This document shows positions 14,001 through 27,600 of a DNA stretch of 64,000 nt, one piece after another. Both the position numbers and the translations under genes were made by a program. Source of the DNA: Phytoseiulus persimilis. Its lineage: Eukaryota > Arthropoda > Arachnida > Mesostigmata > Phytoseiidae. The stretch is taken from assembly GCA_037576195.1 (NCBI GenBank), contig CM075104.1:19546211-19610210 (forward strand). The letters run 5' to 3'. The number at the start of each line of letters is the position of its first letter. Position 1 is the stretch's first letter. The notes below the pieces were generated by a model. It did not search any database. It saw nothing but the letters and a program-made list of their open reading frames with translations, and was not told where the DNA came from.

Positions 14001-17000
14001 GCGGTGAAGACAGACTTCAAGAGCGGTGAATAAGATTATCACAGACCACATTCTTTATATTGGGTATCAGCAGGCTCGAGGGATGATTTATCACAACTGG
14101 CATCGTGATGACTATCAGCATCAAATTGTTCACGATGAGAGCAACGACCAGGTTGAGATGTACTCGTGTCCGAGAGCACCGAAGAGAGCTGCGAGAGAAT
14201 TCCGAAATGATTTTGAGTGCTCTGCCTGGGGGAACTTTTTCGTGCTCAAATTCCTCGTGGCCCTCGTATCGGTGGAACGAGAGTGATTAAACTCACCTGA
14301 AATGAGTGAAAATGAAGGCTGTGGCTGCTAGGAAAACCAGCGAAGTCACTGAGAAAGCGAACGCGATTGTGGAGACAGTCAGCGCACTGGAGTCTACGAC
14401 ATTGGCATTGGGGTTCTGTGAATCACAATCATTGTGTAAGGGTGTTAGAGGGCTCAACGGAAATCGATTCACGGTGAGCAGGAGAACAACTGCACTCGTT
14501 CACAGAAGAGAGACTCGACAGCTAGCATTGTGGGACTTCTCTGGCGGCAACCTCACTTCGGAACCAGCGTCGAACTTTTGTGCGTCTGTGTTGCCGCACG
14601 GAGCAACACGTCTCAGGTGTGTTCTCTTGGTTCGCTATTTTTCACGTGGGTGGCGGTAGGTCTTCACAAGGCGCTATATTTGACGCCGCGATTCATTATT
14701 GCTTCTGGTTGTCGGAAACAGTCCGCATCCGCTAACAGTCTAACGCTCAGACACGTTTCGGTCTGAAAAGAAGATATAGCGCACTTCACAGCAGACACGC
14801 TCCAATCCTGCAGCATTGGCCTCAGACAACGCACAAAACGAGTTTGGTCGGCACATCTGTTGCGCGGGGTCGAGAGGCCTTAGACCAACTCGGCAGCGTT
14901 CCAGGTCTGGAGAGCCATTCGGACTCAATTGGCGCCGTGGAAGCTGAATTACGTCTGCACCCCGGGATTCCCTCGTATCGCTCCTCTGAAGATCTATGGC
15001 TTCCCAATCGGAAGTGAATGTCTTCCTTCAAAACTGACGATAATGACCTCGACATTCAATGAACGTTTGATTTCCCTGACTTCCTGCATGAATGTGATTT
15101 CGATCCAGGGGCCCCCGATAGTTTTGGTTCCGGGAGCTCGTTGATATTGCGAATCCCGCTCCTGTCAATGACGACAGTGTGCCCAACCTAGAGGGAATTC
15201 GTGCAGCAGGCTGTCCTGATAATCGGCATCGACCATTGAGAGAGATGAACATGTGGCGCGAACATCGCTCCAACTCTTGAATTATGGATGAGAATTCGAG
15301 CCCGGAGGGTTTGAAGTCGCTCAACTCGGAACGCGATGATTCATCTCGAATAGCGAAATCTGAATCGTTCAAGGGAGATTGATTTAGTAGACTTGGATTG
15401 TATGATCTCGCGTACAATTGAAACTTTTCCGTGGAACCAATACGTTGGAAACTCTGTACATCCATTTGCACGTGAACAGGAGTGTCAAGGCTCACAGCCC
15501 CATGTTTCGAAGAAACTGAAACGACCTTTAATCTCTTACCCCGATGCATTGGAATGGGGAATGAAGGGAGGAGGGGGGGGGGGTGAATGGAAGTTGCCTA
15601 GGGCGGCGCTGTCGATGAATTCCATTTGCATTCCAATCAGGTCGAATCGAGAGCCTGCGCTGCTTTGAACGTGGAAATCATCAAGTCTCTTGAATCCTCG
15701 TGATGTTCGTGAACTCCGGTATCCGCCACCTTTGTAGTGTACGTCGCTTGGAACTGATGCCGATGCACTATCACATCTCAACTACTCTTGCGGGTTGAGA
15801 GCGTCAGTCGGCCGAGCTCGTTAGTACTCTCGGAGTTACGCCAATAACTCCGGATCTCTTTCAACATTCCCCACCCGAGTCCGAACCCACCCGAGTCCGA
15901 ACCCACCTTCGGCCTTGATTCAATGAGCTAAATGATCCTAAACACCGAGGGACTGAATCTACCAGAGCTTGGCCACAGGAGGCTACGGATGACGGTCCAC
16001 GAGGAAACAGAGAGGAAGGCGGAATCGAATCTCAAATACAATATGTACATTTTTGAGGAATTGTTTACGAAACGTCCCAGTCGGGTTTTCCGGAAGTATC
16101 GCAGAGTGTCAAACTCGATTTTTTGTTCACTCAGCTTCTCAAATTTCCAAGATGGATCTATTCTCAGGAGATGTTCAACCGGGAAACTCCACCTGAGAAC
16201 AGCTCCACTAGTCAGGGAAGGATATTTGGATCTATAGTTTCAGCCCATCGAGCCATGAGAGCCTTGTGATGGAATACACACTGTCGCATCCCTTCTATTA
16301 TTTCTGACGAATCTCAGAAATGGTAGGAATGAGGATTCTGGAGTTTCGGGATGGAAGGTGGCGGTTGCAAATCATTGACCCCGGGAACTTCCCTCCACGG
16401 ACGACGTGGAGGTTGACATTCAGTTTTATCGCGTCACACATTGTGGCAGTGAGTTGATTCTCTGGTCACACTGCTTCCGCCCATCTTCCAAGGGAACGGC
16501 TCAGCCTCCTCGGATCTCAACCAGAATTCGTTCGCTCTCGTTGCCAACATGAACTCCAGGCCTGACGGAATTTCTAGAGCAAACTTTTCTTACTTCGATG
16601 TTCCGCAGCCGTATTCCTACGGAACAAAGGTTGTCTCCAGGTACTCATTCTGAGCTTGCGAAAACAGAATAACTCCGAGCAGAGGTGGGCGCTGAGGAGC
16701 ACGAAAATCGTTCGTCGGGGAGTGAGAGTATTGATGCGTCTGTGATATCATTTGACCCATCCTCAGCGCTGATGAAGTTGATAGCAGCCTCCTGGACTGG
16801 TTTCGAGGACGACAGTTCGCTCCTTGCAGCACTCCAACGATCGCTAACTGATAGTCAGGAGTTGATCCGCCGGGAAACCCCCATTTGAGAGAGGAATCTA
16901 GACTCCTCAGACGCAATTTGGGGCTCTGGTGGGTAACGACTCCCCGGAGTCATCATCGGGCGAGCCCACCTGTATGTGAGGGACAGATTTTTCAGACCAA

Positions 17001-18609
17001 GCACGAAGGCGGAATACTCAGTGCAGTCTTCTCGACTCCACATTCTGTCTGAGCACGATACAACAGTTCATCGGTTGTGAAAAACTTGTTTCCCGACAAT
17101 TTCGGAGTCATTCAAGCCCGGATCGTCGCACTACAATTCAAAACCAGAGCATGGATCAGGAGTCCGAGCCCCAACGCCGTCTCCCCGCGAGCAGAAGCCA
17201 CAACGCCATTGTATTCCAGGCTCCGGAGATCTACAATCTGATGAAAGTTCGCACCCTCATCAGGTTGTAATGGCATCGAAGTTGTGCCGTGAGCCGAACG
17301 CGCCTCTGTCCCGCCTGGAGAATCGTAAAGTTTCAGCTGGTGTAGAAACGACTGCATCCGCGGAAAGATGGAGCTGAGGGGCTCGTGGACGGCGCGGGAG
17401 TATTGTTGGCGCGTGAATCTGAACACCGTGCTCGGTCTAATTGATAGACTCACTCCGCTCGGCAGGAACTCTCAGACAGAAGAGCGCCTCTCTTCGGATT
17501 GGAGACAGGAGGCCATACAGCTCAATTGGATATTTGAAAAAAAACGTGGAGAGCCTACGTTATTCTCATCAGGAGAACTCTCTCCAATCAGTTGAAGCGA
17601 AGTGAAATGCGAGTGAGTGACCATGGAACGTCGCAATCTCGTTCATTTGATCAACGTTTCTGGACCTAGAGACTTCAAGATGAGGATTCCGGGATAATCA
17701 ATCGTGGAATGAACAATATGGCCGCAGGAGTCACGAATGCGTTGGAATCCCTCGATTGGGCGCACGGTATGTTTTGCTGTCATGAGAGCTCATAGTCGTA
17801 TCCTTACAACTACAGTTACATCGGAATTCACGCATGACTCATTCAGGACTGCTGAATACACATCTGGGCTGAGCACGGGCAAAGTGGACGTTCGCGATCC
17901 GAGAGGTGTGCTCTCCTACCATCCTCGTATTCTGCTACGCAATCCACAAAAGAGACTCAGAGCTCGAGTCATCTCTGCAGCATCAGGGCTTCGGAGCTGA
18001 AGATTCCCACGTGGTCATGTAGACATTTCCAAAAAGCTCAAATAGCAGTCTTCTAGACAGGGCAAAGAGGGGAACACAGAAATGAGTCGATCTCCAAGCC
18101 TTTCCATATGTTCTAGATATAAAGATCAAACGTTGCGATGGAAACATTAGCAGGAGAACTTCTGCAACGACCGCCATTGAAACCTAAGGGATTTGCGTTC
18201 CGGGCGACCGCACTTCGCAAGCGATGCGTGTGAGGAGCACAACCATACTGCTTGACTACACGGGGTTCCTTGCCCTGCTCGAGATGCACACAGACTCATG
18301 GTTCCCGGAATCTTCTTCCAATCTCGAGTTCCACCCCCGACTGACGCGTCAACCCCTCCAACCTCGAAAGCAGGAGAGAACGATGATTCCGAACCGACGA
18401 GAGCCCCCGCATCTCAAGAAACCGTTAGCAAGATAGTTAGACAGTGTCCAACTTATCAGCGCAGAGCTGAGTAGAGCTAGGAAGCATGATTTGGAGCTAA
18501 TTAGTGAAACCTACCTCGTCATCTCCGAGCGCAGCTATGCAGGCATTGTAGTTTGTGGAGTTTCGCAGCCATCCAAGAGGAGTGCAGAGTCGAAATGCGA
18601 AGGGCTCGC
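8047..18609 (-). CDS. Class B1 (secretin/PDF/diuretic-hormone type) G-protein-coupled receptor, nine exons, N-terminus missing
   Basis: Seven-helix receptor of the plasma membrane for a peptide ligand; relatives couple through Gs to cAMP. Exons, 5' to 3' on the minus strand, all with GT-AG sites and matching phases: 18609-18515 (end of the hormone-receptor ectodomain, AFRLC...GWLRNSTNYNACIA), 14415-14297 (TM1), 14188-14047 (TM2, SLRCSRTRVHLNLVV), 13956-13800 (TM3, Cys then NWMFVEGIQLHS, ending GWG), 11356-11223 (TM4 and loop 2 with the conserved CW, then APKLAVLL), 11120-11038 (TM5, NFVFLLNIIRILVTK), 10830-10692 (TM6, RKAIKATVLLFPLLG), 10555-10514 (TM7, GIFVSVIHCFMNSE), 8448-8047 (VQTSLRN..., Ser/Arg-rich tail, stop). 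The donor of the TM2 exon (GTG|GTCTGT) is the least certain. Introns run from 90 to 4099 bases. Loop 2 and TM5 read most like insect PDF receptors, but diuretic-hormone receptors are close, so no symbol is given. TM7 has HCF where YCF is usual. The earlier ectodomain and signal-peptide exons, expected above 18.6 kb, were not found. Confidence 0.92.
11432..12463 (-). other. Two intronic open frames within the receptor gene
   Basis: The 2443-base intron between the TM3 and TM4 exons (11357-13799) holds open frames of 123 codons (12092-12463) and 167 codons (11432-11935) on the same strand as the receptor. Neither contains a motif that I recognise. Inserting either into the mRNA would break TM3-TM4, which join perfectly without them. 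They may be chance frames, a retained coding fragment, or a nested gene. Confidence 0.25.
12464..13799. other. Rest of the TM3-TM4 intron
   Basis: Intron sequence of the receptor. A plus-strand frame at 13071-13496 (141 codons, Ser/Pro-rich) is open but unassigned. An A-run lies near 12964. Confidence 0.55.
14416..18514. other. Large (4.1 kb) receptor intron, no other gene recognised
   Basis: This separates the ectodomain exon from the TM1 exon. It contains a G run of about 12 bases (15572-15583), a 16-bp tandem duplication (15871-15907) and unassigned frames such as 15028-15549 (minus, 173 codons), 17112-17453 (minus) and 16685-16888 (plus). None has a family motif. Their strong-looking splice sites do not fit the receptor phase. 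Confidence 0.6.
15871..15907. repeat. 16-bp tandem duplication
   Basis: CACCCGAGTCCGAACC is repeated twice and followed by a partial third copy. Short and intronic, with no coding meaning that I can see. Confidence 0.85.
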
Positions 18610-21600
18610 CTGAAATTGTTTTCTGGGTATTTATGATCGCCCTCGAAATCCTAACGAGGTTTCTCATCGCTATGGAGGGCAGGGTGAAATTGCAAAACTC
18701 ACAGGAACCGCAATATTAGGCATTGAACGCCATTTTAGCCGCGAAGTTCTGAGTCCGACCCGTGTGCATTCTCTCAAACTGGTTCCTTTCAACCGAGTCC
18801 AAGCGGTTTTTATCTTCGAATCTCATATACGACCGATTACCAGTCAACATACCGAATCGCTGGCTCAGGTCGAGAATTTCCAAGCCTGGGTCTGTTTTGG
18901 GCACAACTCGGTCACATTCTGAGAATATTAGGCGAGGTTCGCAACACTCTCCTGAACACAAACTTGGTCAAGGAGCTGTCTCGAAAAGATTGCACCGTCG
19001 TACTTCGGCAGATGATGAGTTTCAACACTGAGCTCCGCGTGACACGCGGATGCATTTCGGGCATACGTGGTGGGATTGTTCTCACGAATACATTTTGTTA
19101 TTAAAACCATGCATCGCTAAGCGAGTGGCGATGTGATGCATCGGGGTCTTCGCAATAGACCTGGCAGGGACACTCCCGAGTAAAACACGTCGGAGTCTAT
19201 CGGCCCACGCCCATCGGCTCCAGTTCCCATTCGTGAATATGCTCAGTGTGAGCGGAAGTCAGGGTTGGACTAACTTCCGACTATAAATCCTCCGAGAGGA
19301 GCTGCGTCATTGTAGTAGGGTAAACGAGCCTGTTGATACTCTCTCGATGTACCCGGGAATCTCCCTCAAGAGACGCGGTGTCCATGCGGTCGAGTAAACT
19401 GAGCGATATTGACCGCGAAACATAACTGACGATCAGGAAGACCGCTTGTGGGGATCAGGGATGACACGCGCGCAGCCGGGATGCCCAACTGATCCCGCTC
19501 TTTGATGTGCCGAATGGAGGCACCGGAAATAAGCAATCGAGTTCCATGAGTGAGAGGGGTGTCTGCTGGGGACAGAATTTCCTTTCAAAGACAGCATGGT
19601 TCCCCGTCGGAATCGCATCGCGATTGTTCTCGAGACATTGACTCCTGGAGCACTGTTCTTCGAGATGGAATGTTAATGTGAGCCCGTGGGATGTTTGTAA
19701 CGCGAGATGAAGTTGCTCGCGGCTAGATTACTATAGAGCAAAGTCATCAGCGAGCATGAACGATCGTGTTTGTGAGGGCCCGTCCCGGACCAAACAAGGG
19801 AGATCGCTGAGTAGAACCGCAAATAACGTCAGGCCCGAGGCGGGAGTCCGCCCAATTGGTTCGGACCTTGGCACCCCATCGCGCAGAGAAAGTTCGTTGC
19901 CTTTAGACGGAGTGCATGAGAAAGATAAGGGTAGGCAACCGGAATACTGAGAAACCGGACTACCGACCGCTTGAAATCCCGGGAATATCCTCCGCCTCAT
20001 TGTACATCAAAGGAGGCTTCTATGCAGGGCGCGGATTCCAGTCATGAGGGAGGATTCGACGAGGCTCACTAGCACACAGTTCACTACGGTCGAGGATGAT
20101 ATTGGAGCAAAGCTCAGTCTGGTTTTCGGCATTTGGGGCATTTGATGTTATTGGTCTTCAGCATTTCGGGTTATCGGTATTCAAGGCTTTTGATGTTCCG
20201 GGCTCTCAGCATTCCGGGTTTTCGGGGTTCTGGACCCAAACCGTGATTGGTGGGAGGCAATCCTGCTACTCTTGATTTTACAAGTAAAACAGGCTTCTTT
20301 CCCGTCTCAATCTTGGGGTAACGGTGCAACGGCTCCTTCTAAAGCCCGAGCTGCTCCTCAGGTATGGAGCGCACGCACTCCATGAAGTCCTCGAGGCGAC
20401 GGCCGAACAAGCCGGACAACATTTTATAGATCACACCTCTCTGAGCGATCCTTCTGCGAGCACTTGGGTCCGGTGGCTCTCCCCCTTCCTTGAGAATGAC
20501 ACTCCGGAGCCTTCCGTCCATCCTCGAGGTTTTGAGGGCCTCACTGAACAGAGCCTTACACCATGGAGCAAATGGATAGTCTATATTTGGAGGACACCTA
20601 TTGAAAGGTTCAGGAATGAACTGACAAGCCCTCTTGCAGCGGAGACCTGTGCCAAATCGTTCTCTCTGACATACAGATAACCAGACAAACGAACTCTGAT
20701 GAACGGGCAAGCCTCGAGGGTTGTGAATCAAACCAGCATACCCGTCAATCCGAGTGGTGGTGGTGTTCTATAGCACAGGCTTCACCTGCAGGTATGAAGC
20801 ATTCTGGTCCGCACTTATTGGGCCTTTCCAGAGCCCCCTGGGAATCAATGGTACTCGGCATCTGACAGTCCAAACATCTGATCTGACTATACTATGCATA
20901 GACAGATATCTCCGCGGAAAGTTGAAATCGCAGCTTTCTTGAAAATTGAATCAGCTATGGCATGGGTCCGATGTGAGAAGACGGATCAGTTCTCTCGTGC
21001 TCTTAGCGGGTGACCCATTCGAACCCATTGGTGTGCCGGAATCTCGCTGTGAGGTGCGGAGGTGGTTGTACTGCGTGCTAGAATCCGGGTGCGTGAGAAG
21101 ACGAATTCCGCAGCGTGCAACTGTTCTTCCTGACTACATAAAGCGCCCACACGAGGGGTACTCGGAAATCATTCGCAATCGTTGCGGGGACTGGGAATGA
21201 GCTGCGATAAACCGGAACGGCCGTTCGCGAAGGTGGCAAAGTAGAACGCAGTTTCTCTTGTTTGCGTACTGGTTCCTAGGAAATGTTCGATATATGTTTG
21301 TCTCGGTCGGAAAGAACCCAAATGCAGCGCTTTGATTGCACAAAGGCAGTGCCATCTCCGGCAGCTTGTGCGAGTAATGTTCCCGTGATCTCGAGAAGTT
21401 GGATGAATCAGGAAGCCTGATTTTGAAAAGATTCGCTCTGCCTCATCCTCCTCCACTTTCACTGATTCGAAAGTTGATGAGGGAGTTCAGCTACGAAAGA
21501 GGAAGGGGGGAGACATGCGCCTCGGTACGATTCTTAAAGATGAGCGCATTGTTTGATAATTTAGTGAGAGTGGCTCGCTGGTCTTGGTCTCTCTCGCTCT

Positions 21601-24600
21601 CTCCTTATACACTGCAGCAGTTTTGAGAACCAGGCATGGACGCAAGCGTTGAGGCTACAGGGCAACGCCAAATGAGCCCCGGAAGAGTAATCGTGCTCGG
21701 TAGGGTCGACATTCTGAGGACCTTATAAGTCCATCCCGTATTGGGGTACACATCGTGGGCTTCCACCCTTTTTCAGACAAGTCAAGTGAGAACGACTCAT
21801 CCGAGTTTTCACAGGTTCGTGATCTCTGAGGCTTAGAGGTCAGAGTCTGCTCAGCTTCGTCGCGCGCGTTTTGGGAGGGGGGGGGGGTTAACGGACTCGT
21901 AGTGTCTCAGCGGAGGCAGGCGAGTGGTAAATAGATTACGATCCCCACGAGCATCGTATAAAGCCCGGGGATTGCAAAGACGCAAGAGTTGTGAAGGACA
22001 AAGATCACTTATTCTGAATCGACGATGAAGTTGGGTTATTTCTATGACCTACTTGCGGAGAGATCATTTCATATTAGTCGGCTGTGAACGAGTGCTGAAA
22101 CTGAGATTGAACTACGACGACGCCGATCCGACGGAGCAGTGATCTTTCTCACGAATCAAGTTTCCCTCTCAGCCCGCCGGGGAGGATACGAGGAAAAGCG
22201 TGTCTTTCCAGGCACTTCCTACCAGGAACTGAGTTCGACAGGAGATTTGAGGGTCCTTGTCATCCGAGGAAGGGAAGCAGGTGTGTCTACAATCAGGACG
22301 AAGTTATCGTACGCGCTGAATGGACGAAGTTTCGAGACTCACAATCGAACGCAAAGCCGTAAGATCGAGATGCGCACGCTCGAGCATGACAATCTCCCTC
22401 TCTGGAGAGTTCCAATTCTGGGTAAAATTCATCGTTCAACTCGATTTGAACGGACCAAGCGCTCACACTGGACACGACAGGCGAAACGAGGAGAGATCTC
22501 TTTCGAGCAGAACCTTCGATGGCGGAATCCTGTTGATTCGATTGGCCGCCTTCGCTTCGGTTGGGACTCAGGAGCCGATGTTCCCTTCCGCTAGAATGGA
22601 CAGCGAGGAGGAACTGAGGAGTTCGGAAGTGCTCTTCACTGACTTCTCTGGCGATTCCAGAACGACCGAGAATTAATTTTCCGAAAATATGATTCCTCAA
22701 CCAGTGTAAGGGGATGCAGCAGAGCTTGGTTTCACGGCGAATGATCACTTTTGTTGGATTGGCCCGCCCGATCTCCGAATTCACTCCGATGAGAAATTGC
22801 GGCGGATCCTCTCGAGGTGAGTTCACTCAGAATATTGTCGATGCGATTCAGACCAACAGCTTCCCTCGGTGATTCAAGCAACATGGGACTCTGTTGACCA
22901 GATACATGAAATTCGATCCGGAGCACGGTAAGAAGGTTTTCCCCACGACGGAAAATTGGGCAATCTGACTCGCTACCGAACTCTTCCTCCAGAGCTACAT
23001 TCTGAGCACAACACTCCGGATAATTCCGGCTCTTCTGATGAGTTACAGACCTCAGGAGCAGTACAATTTATGAAATCCTTCATGAAATCGGGTAGGGTAC
23101 CCCAGTAACGTAGATTTTCAAGAGGGTGTCTCAACTTGCCGAGGCTTAGCAGTTGAAGATACCGACGCAACCCCAACCGTTAAACAGAGTTTTCCTCTCG
23201 TCTTGCTGAAACTCGGGGAACGCTCATCTCTAAAAACCACACTGTGAGCGGAGATGTTCGCTGCAGTAATCAAGAGCCGCCTGCACTCGTTCACTCTCTC
23301 TGATGCCGCCTCATCGTGACAATATTCTCGCTATGCAGAAGAATCGACTCAGGTCAGGAATTCCCGTCCGCTTCCTAATTTGGGGAATCATTCTGTGGAA
23401 AAATGGCCCCGATCTCGAATTACATCTATTCATCGACAGCTGAAAGGATGGCGCGTACTTTGGTCGTTGATGCGCGCAGATCGGCCGAGGGTCGCGTTTC
23501 GCAGAGCGGCTCAATGTTAACCCGTTTTTTTCAGGAGGTCTGGTCCAACCGGTCGTGGAGACGACGAATTTCAACCGATCGATTTCATTCGGGGGTGATC
23601 CGATGCGGAAAAAAAGGCCGCTCCCGAGCACCAAGGTCATGCGAAAATCGGTTCGAAGCTCAAGGAATGCAAACGACTTCTTTCACCCGGAAACTCGTGA
23701 TTTGTCGAGCTGCGACGGAGTGGCATCTCTTTCCGTATCGAACCGAAGCCGAGCAAACTCGATCGGTTGATATCCGCCGGCCTCACGACCGGTTGAAGCG
23801 GACCCTTGGGAAAAAGGTCAATACGACTGATCTGCGCCTGTCGTGTCACAGCGTAACGATACGCGTTCTCCCCTAGGCTGTCCATCGAGAGAAAATAGCA
23901 CAAAATCTTTCCTTGCTACACAGAGCAATGACCAAGAGGAGCGAAATGAAAGAAATTCCTAGCCCGAATCGATCAACCTGCATAGCGGCTGAGAATAACT
24001 CACTGGAGGATACGACCGTTGGAGACATTTCATCCGCAGGCTGAGTAAAGGCAATACATATCGCTCATGCCATAACCGTTAAGCTCGCTTGATATTTCGA
24101 TAACAATGCTCTGATTGTACCGGATTCTCTGATATGTGCTGCTTCCGTCATGCATGACGGAGTAGTCGGTCGTTTCTAAGAGAGACGGAAAACGACGATG
24201 ATTTATGTTGAAAACCGCCGTCTTTCAACCAGGGGACGAGAGACAGATTTTCCCTGTTATCCCGGATCGTTGGAACTACGTTCGGGGGTGACGGCAGGCA
24301 TCGAGATTGGGAATTCGTCGTTGATGACCGCTCCTTGGAGAGGATTCTACTGTTGTTGATCTTAGTTAGACTAGCGAACCTGCTGAGCGGTCTGGAGCAC
24401 TTCTCACGAGAACCCGGTAAATGACGTCGTCGGCATATTTTCGATGACGGAACGCGGTGCCCTATCTACGATCATTCTACGAGGACTTCACTCGATGTCA
24501 CCTCATAGGTACAATTTCCGTCGAACATTCGGCGAGAAAATTGAACTTTGGTGTGGAGATAAGAGAGTAACGGATAGCCGGATTAGCATTCGCCATTCGC

Positions 24601-27600
24601 AGGAGCCTCTCAGCCGACAGACCGATTAAGGTAACGACAGCGTTTCTGTGTGCTAAAGCATCTGCGTAAACAAGCTCTTATTCCTTACGAACCTGTGCCT
24701 TCCAATTGTGTACTTGTATCGATTTCTTCCCGCAAAAGAACCCTGCATGAACGAGCGACTAAGGTTCCTCCGCTCGCCGACGGCCAACACGCGAATGTAT
24801 CCCACACCGGGGGACAAGATTTCACTCCCGGGTTACCTGGAACACACGGAAATTTGAGGGCGTTTTGACGCAGACACTCTCCTGTTCAGAAGTCCGGGAA
24901 GAACGACAGAAGCTACGATACCAGGGGCTTTTAGAGGGAGAAGAACAACCAAGGGTCTTACAACAGTAAATGCACGACCGGCTGACTGGTTTTCAAGCCG
25001 TCGTTACTTCCAGGGTCCGTTTGAATCCGAAAAAAAAAAACACTTCCTGAATCGTTTCGTCAGCGTTAGAATATCAACTTTTGCCAGGACTTCGCATGTC
25101 TACTTGTCCGTTGGTATTAACCTTGTTGATATAAGCTTGAGGGAAAACATATGGCCTCATTCCCTGCGTATGGATAGCATAAAAAGAATGTTACCAGTTG
25201 ATGCACAAGTCAATCGTTAGACGATGCCGGCGAGAATTCCTCTCTTTGGAAATAGATTGTGAAGTTATGGGGGAATAGGTGAACTCTCTGGGTGCTCATT
25301 TCTGCGCGAAGGCTTTTCATCGGTTCCAGTCCACTTCTATTTTCGACAACGATGAGGGTGGGACATTGATGAGGACGACTGTTCCGCCTTCCGATACAAG
25401 AGGAATCGCATCATCGCGTCAATATGAGAGGTTTTCCTCCGGACGGAACTCTAGAATCTCACTTTCAAATCGACATTGAGCAAAAGGGTCGTCTGGAAGG
25501 GCTGTACCGAGAGTAGCGATCTTGTATGTTGAACGAATGTTTGGAAAACCTTCTCAAAACTCAGATCGGATGTGGTGGCTTATTAGTCAGAAGAACTCCC
25601 TTGACTATTTGATATGCGCTCCCGACGATCGACAGAATAAACAATTCATTGAGGTAAGCCTGTCGAACGGACGTGGACAGAACGAAGGCGAAAGTCCGCC
25701 GTTGCGATATTCAGTCTTCACCCTGAGGTCACGGCGAACTAGCGTGCTTGATGGTGCAGAGGTAGCGTCGAGCAACGATTTTGGTCCGTTTGCGTTGTGG
25801 GTGATGATAGTTCAGACTAGTATCGAGTGGGCTACCGCCGTTTGCAAAAAAAAACGATGAATGTTGGTTGAGAGATGAAAGCTCGTGAATGATCAGGAGA
25901 CGGAGAATTATTCATTCGGACATGTACCAAGCGAAAGATAATGACGCTTTGTGTGTTCTAAAGTATGGTACGGTATTCGGCACGGAGACGTTCCAAGACG
26001 ATGTTCCGACAGGGGTTGATTTGGAGAATCCCTGGAAGATGCCATCCCTAAATTGGCTGGCCGCGATAAACGACAAAAAAAGGGTGATAACAATCCTCGA
26101 CTGCCGTTGACGACGGAGGAAGCTCAAGTTAAGCAGACTCACGACATCACTGGACCTCGCAACGAAGATGATCAATGCCGGAGTATCAGCAGAGCTGAGG
26201 ACAAGTATACCTGAATGCTGCAGGAACGCCGCACCTTGGGGACTTCCGAAAAACTTCTGCCCGGGGCGGCTCGCCCGCTCCGTCCCCCCTGGACTACGCA
26301 ACTGATTCGGTGAAGACTGTCAGGTCAAGGGCCGACATTCCCTTCGGAACGGAACATCTGATAACTCAGCGAGGACCATTGTTTCCTCTTCAAATCATCC
26401 TGGTTCCAGACGCTGGCGGTGACTGTCCTCGAAAAGTTTCCTTTCTCAAGGAGTTCGCGTTCGATCCATTCGAGCTTCAATTTTACGGCTGTCGGAAACA
26501 AGAGCCTCAATCTCCATGGTTGTGTGGCGCAACATGAAGCAGTCTTTCGAGAAGTTACGACAAAGCGGAGCCATTATCTCGCAGCAGATGTAACTGCTAG
26601 GTTCCGGCAAGCACCACCCTTATTTTCCGAGCGTGCCACGCTGCATAACCGCCCAGGGCAAAAACAATCAGGGTCCCCACGGGATGTTGCTTCTTTGCTC
26701 CCCACACAAGCCACTCTCGCTCGAACGAAAGATTCCCTGACAAACATTCGGCTTCTCTTCCCGTTCTGTGGAGTCCCAGAATTTCGCGACACCCGCGAAT
26801 TTTTGCATAATAGATGCCATCGCGGAATAAAATTTCCAGTGGTACCGTTTCGCGTTCAATTCGACCGTAGGAGTCGCAGAATTGATCAACTGGTTCGTGC
26901 GAAGTTTCTACGGGCTACCATGGCCTTATAAGCTCATACCTCGAGAAGCAACACCTGTTCATCTCGCTCGAAATGATCAACGTCGATTTCGAGTGAATCT
27001 CAAACATGCGATATCACGGAGCCTAGGAGTCATCCTCTGGAGTTTCTAGGGAACATACCGGAGGATGGAACGCCCACGCGAAACAGTCAGAGATGACAGT
27101 TTATGCGGGAGAGTTCAAGAAAGTTCCACCGACCGCTGTGAATCCACCCTCTGCAGCGCTTGTGAAGATATTCCAGAACTACATACATACTTCCGGTGCT
27201 CCGCCTGGAATGCTATCGTGACCCTCGCTGATGATTGGTGTTGACGTCGGCAGAGGAGTCGGCGGCAACTACGCTACAGCTCGTCCCTCTTCCCTCAAAG
27301 ATCGAACTAGACTAACAGGAGTCGAGAGGTTTCTCACCTCAATGGATCCGAACTCTGAATGTTCTCATCCTAGTCGAGAGGCGCTGGTCTCTGGCCCTGA
27401 CTCTGACTCGAGCCCGGAAGTTTAGGCACCAATCATTTTACACCTTCCATCTATCCATTTGGTAAGGTGGATGGATGAGCTATCGATATCCGGATCTTTT
27501 GGCTCTCTCTCCCGCATAAGTCATTATTCGTCGACCTGTTCTCGTTCACGCCTCCGATTCATTAATCGAGGGAATCGGATCAATGGGAATAGTGGAGCGG

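Noticed and set aside
17452-17560. Exon-like block with YGLLSPIRREALF before a GTGAGT inside the receptor intron
   Set aside because: Its phase does not fit between the ectodomain and TM1 exons, which join without it. It shows that protein-like strings arise by chance here.
21877-21887. G run (others at 15572-15583 and near 55575)
   Set aside because: Ordinary homopolymer variation. No adjacent structure suggests a regulatory role.
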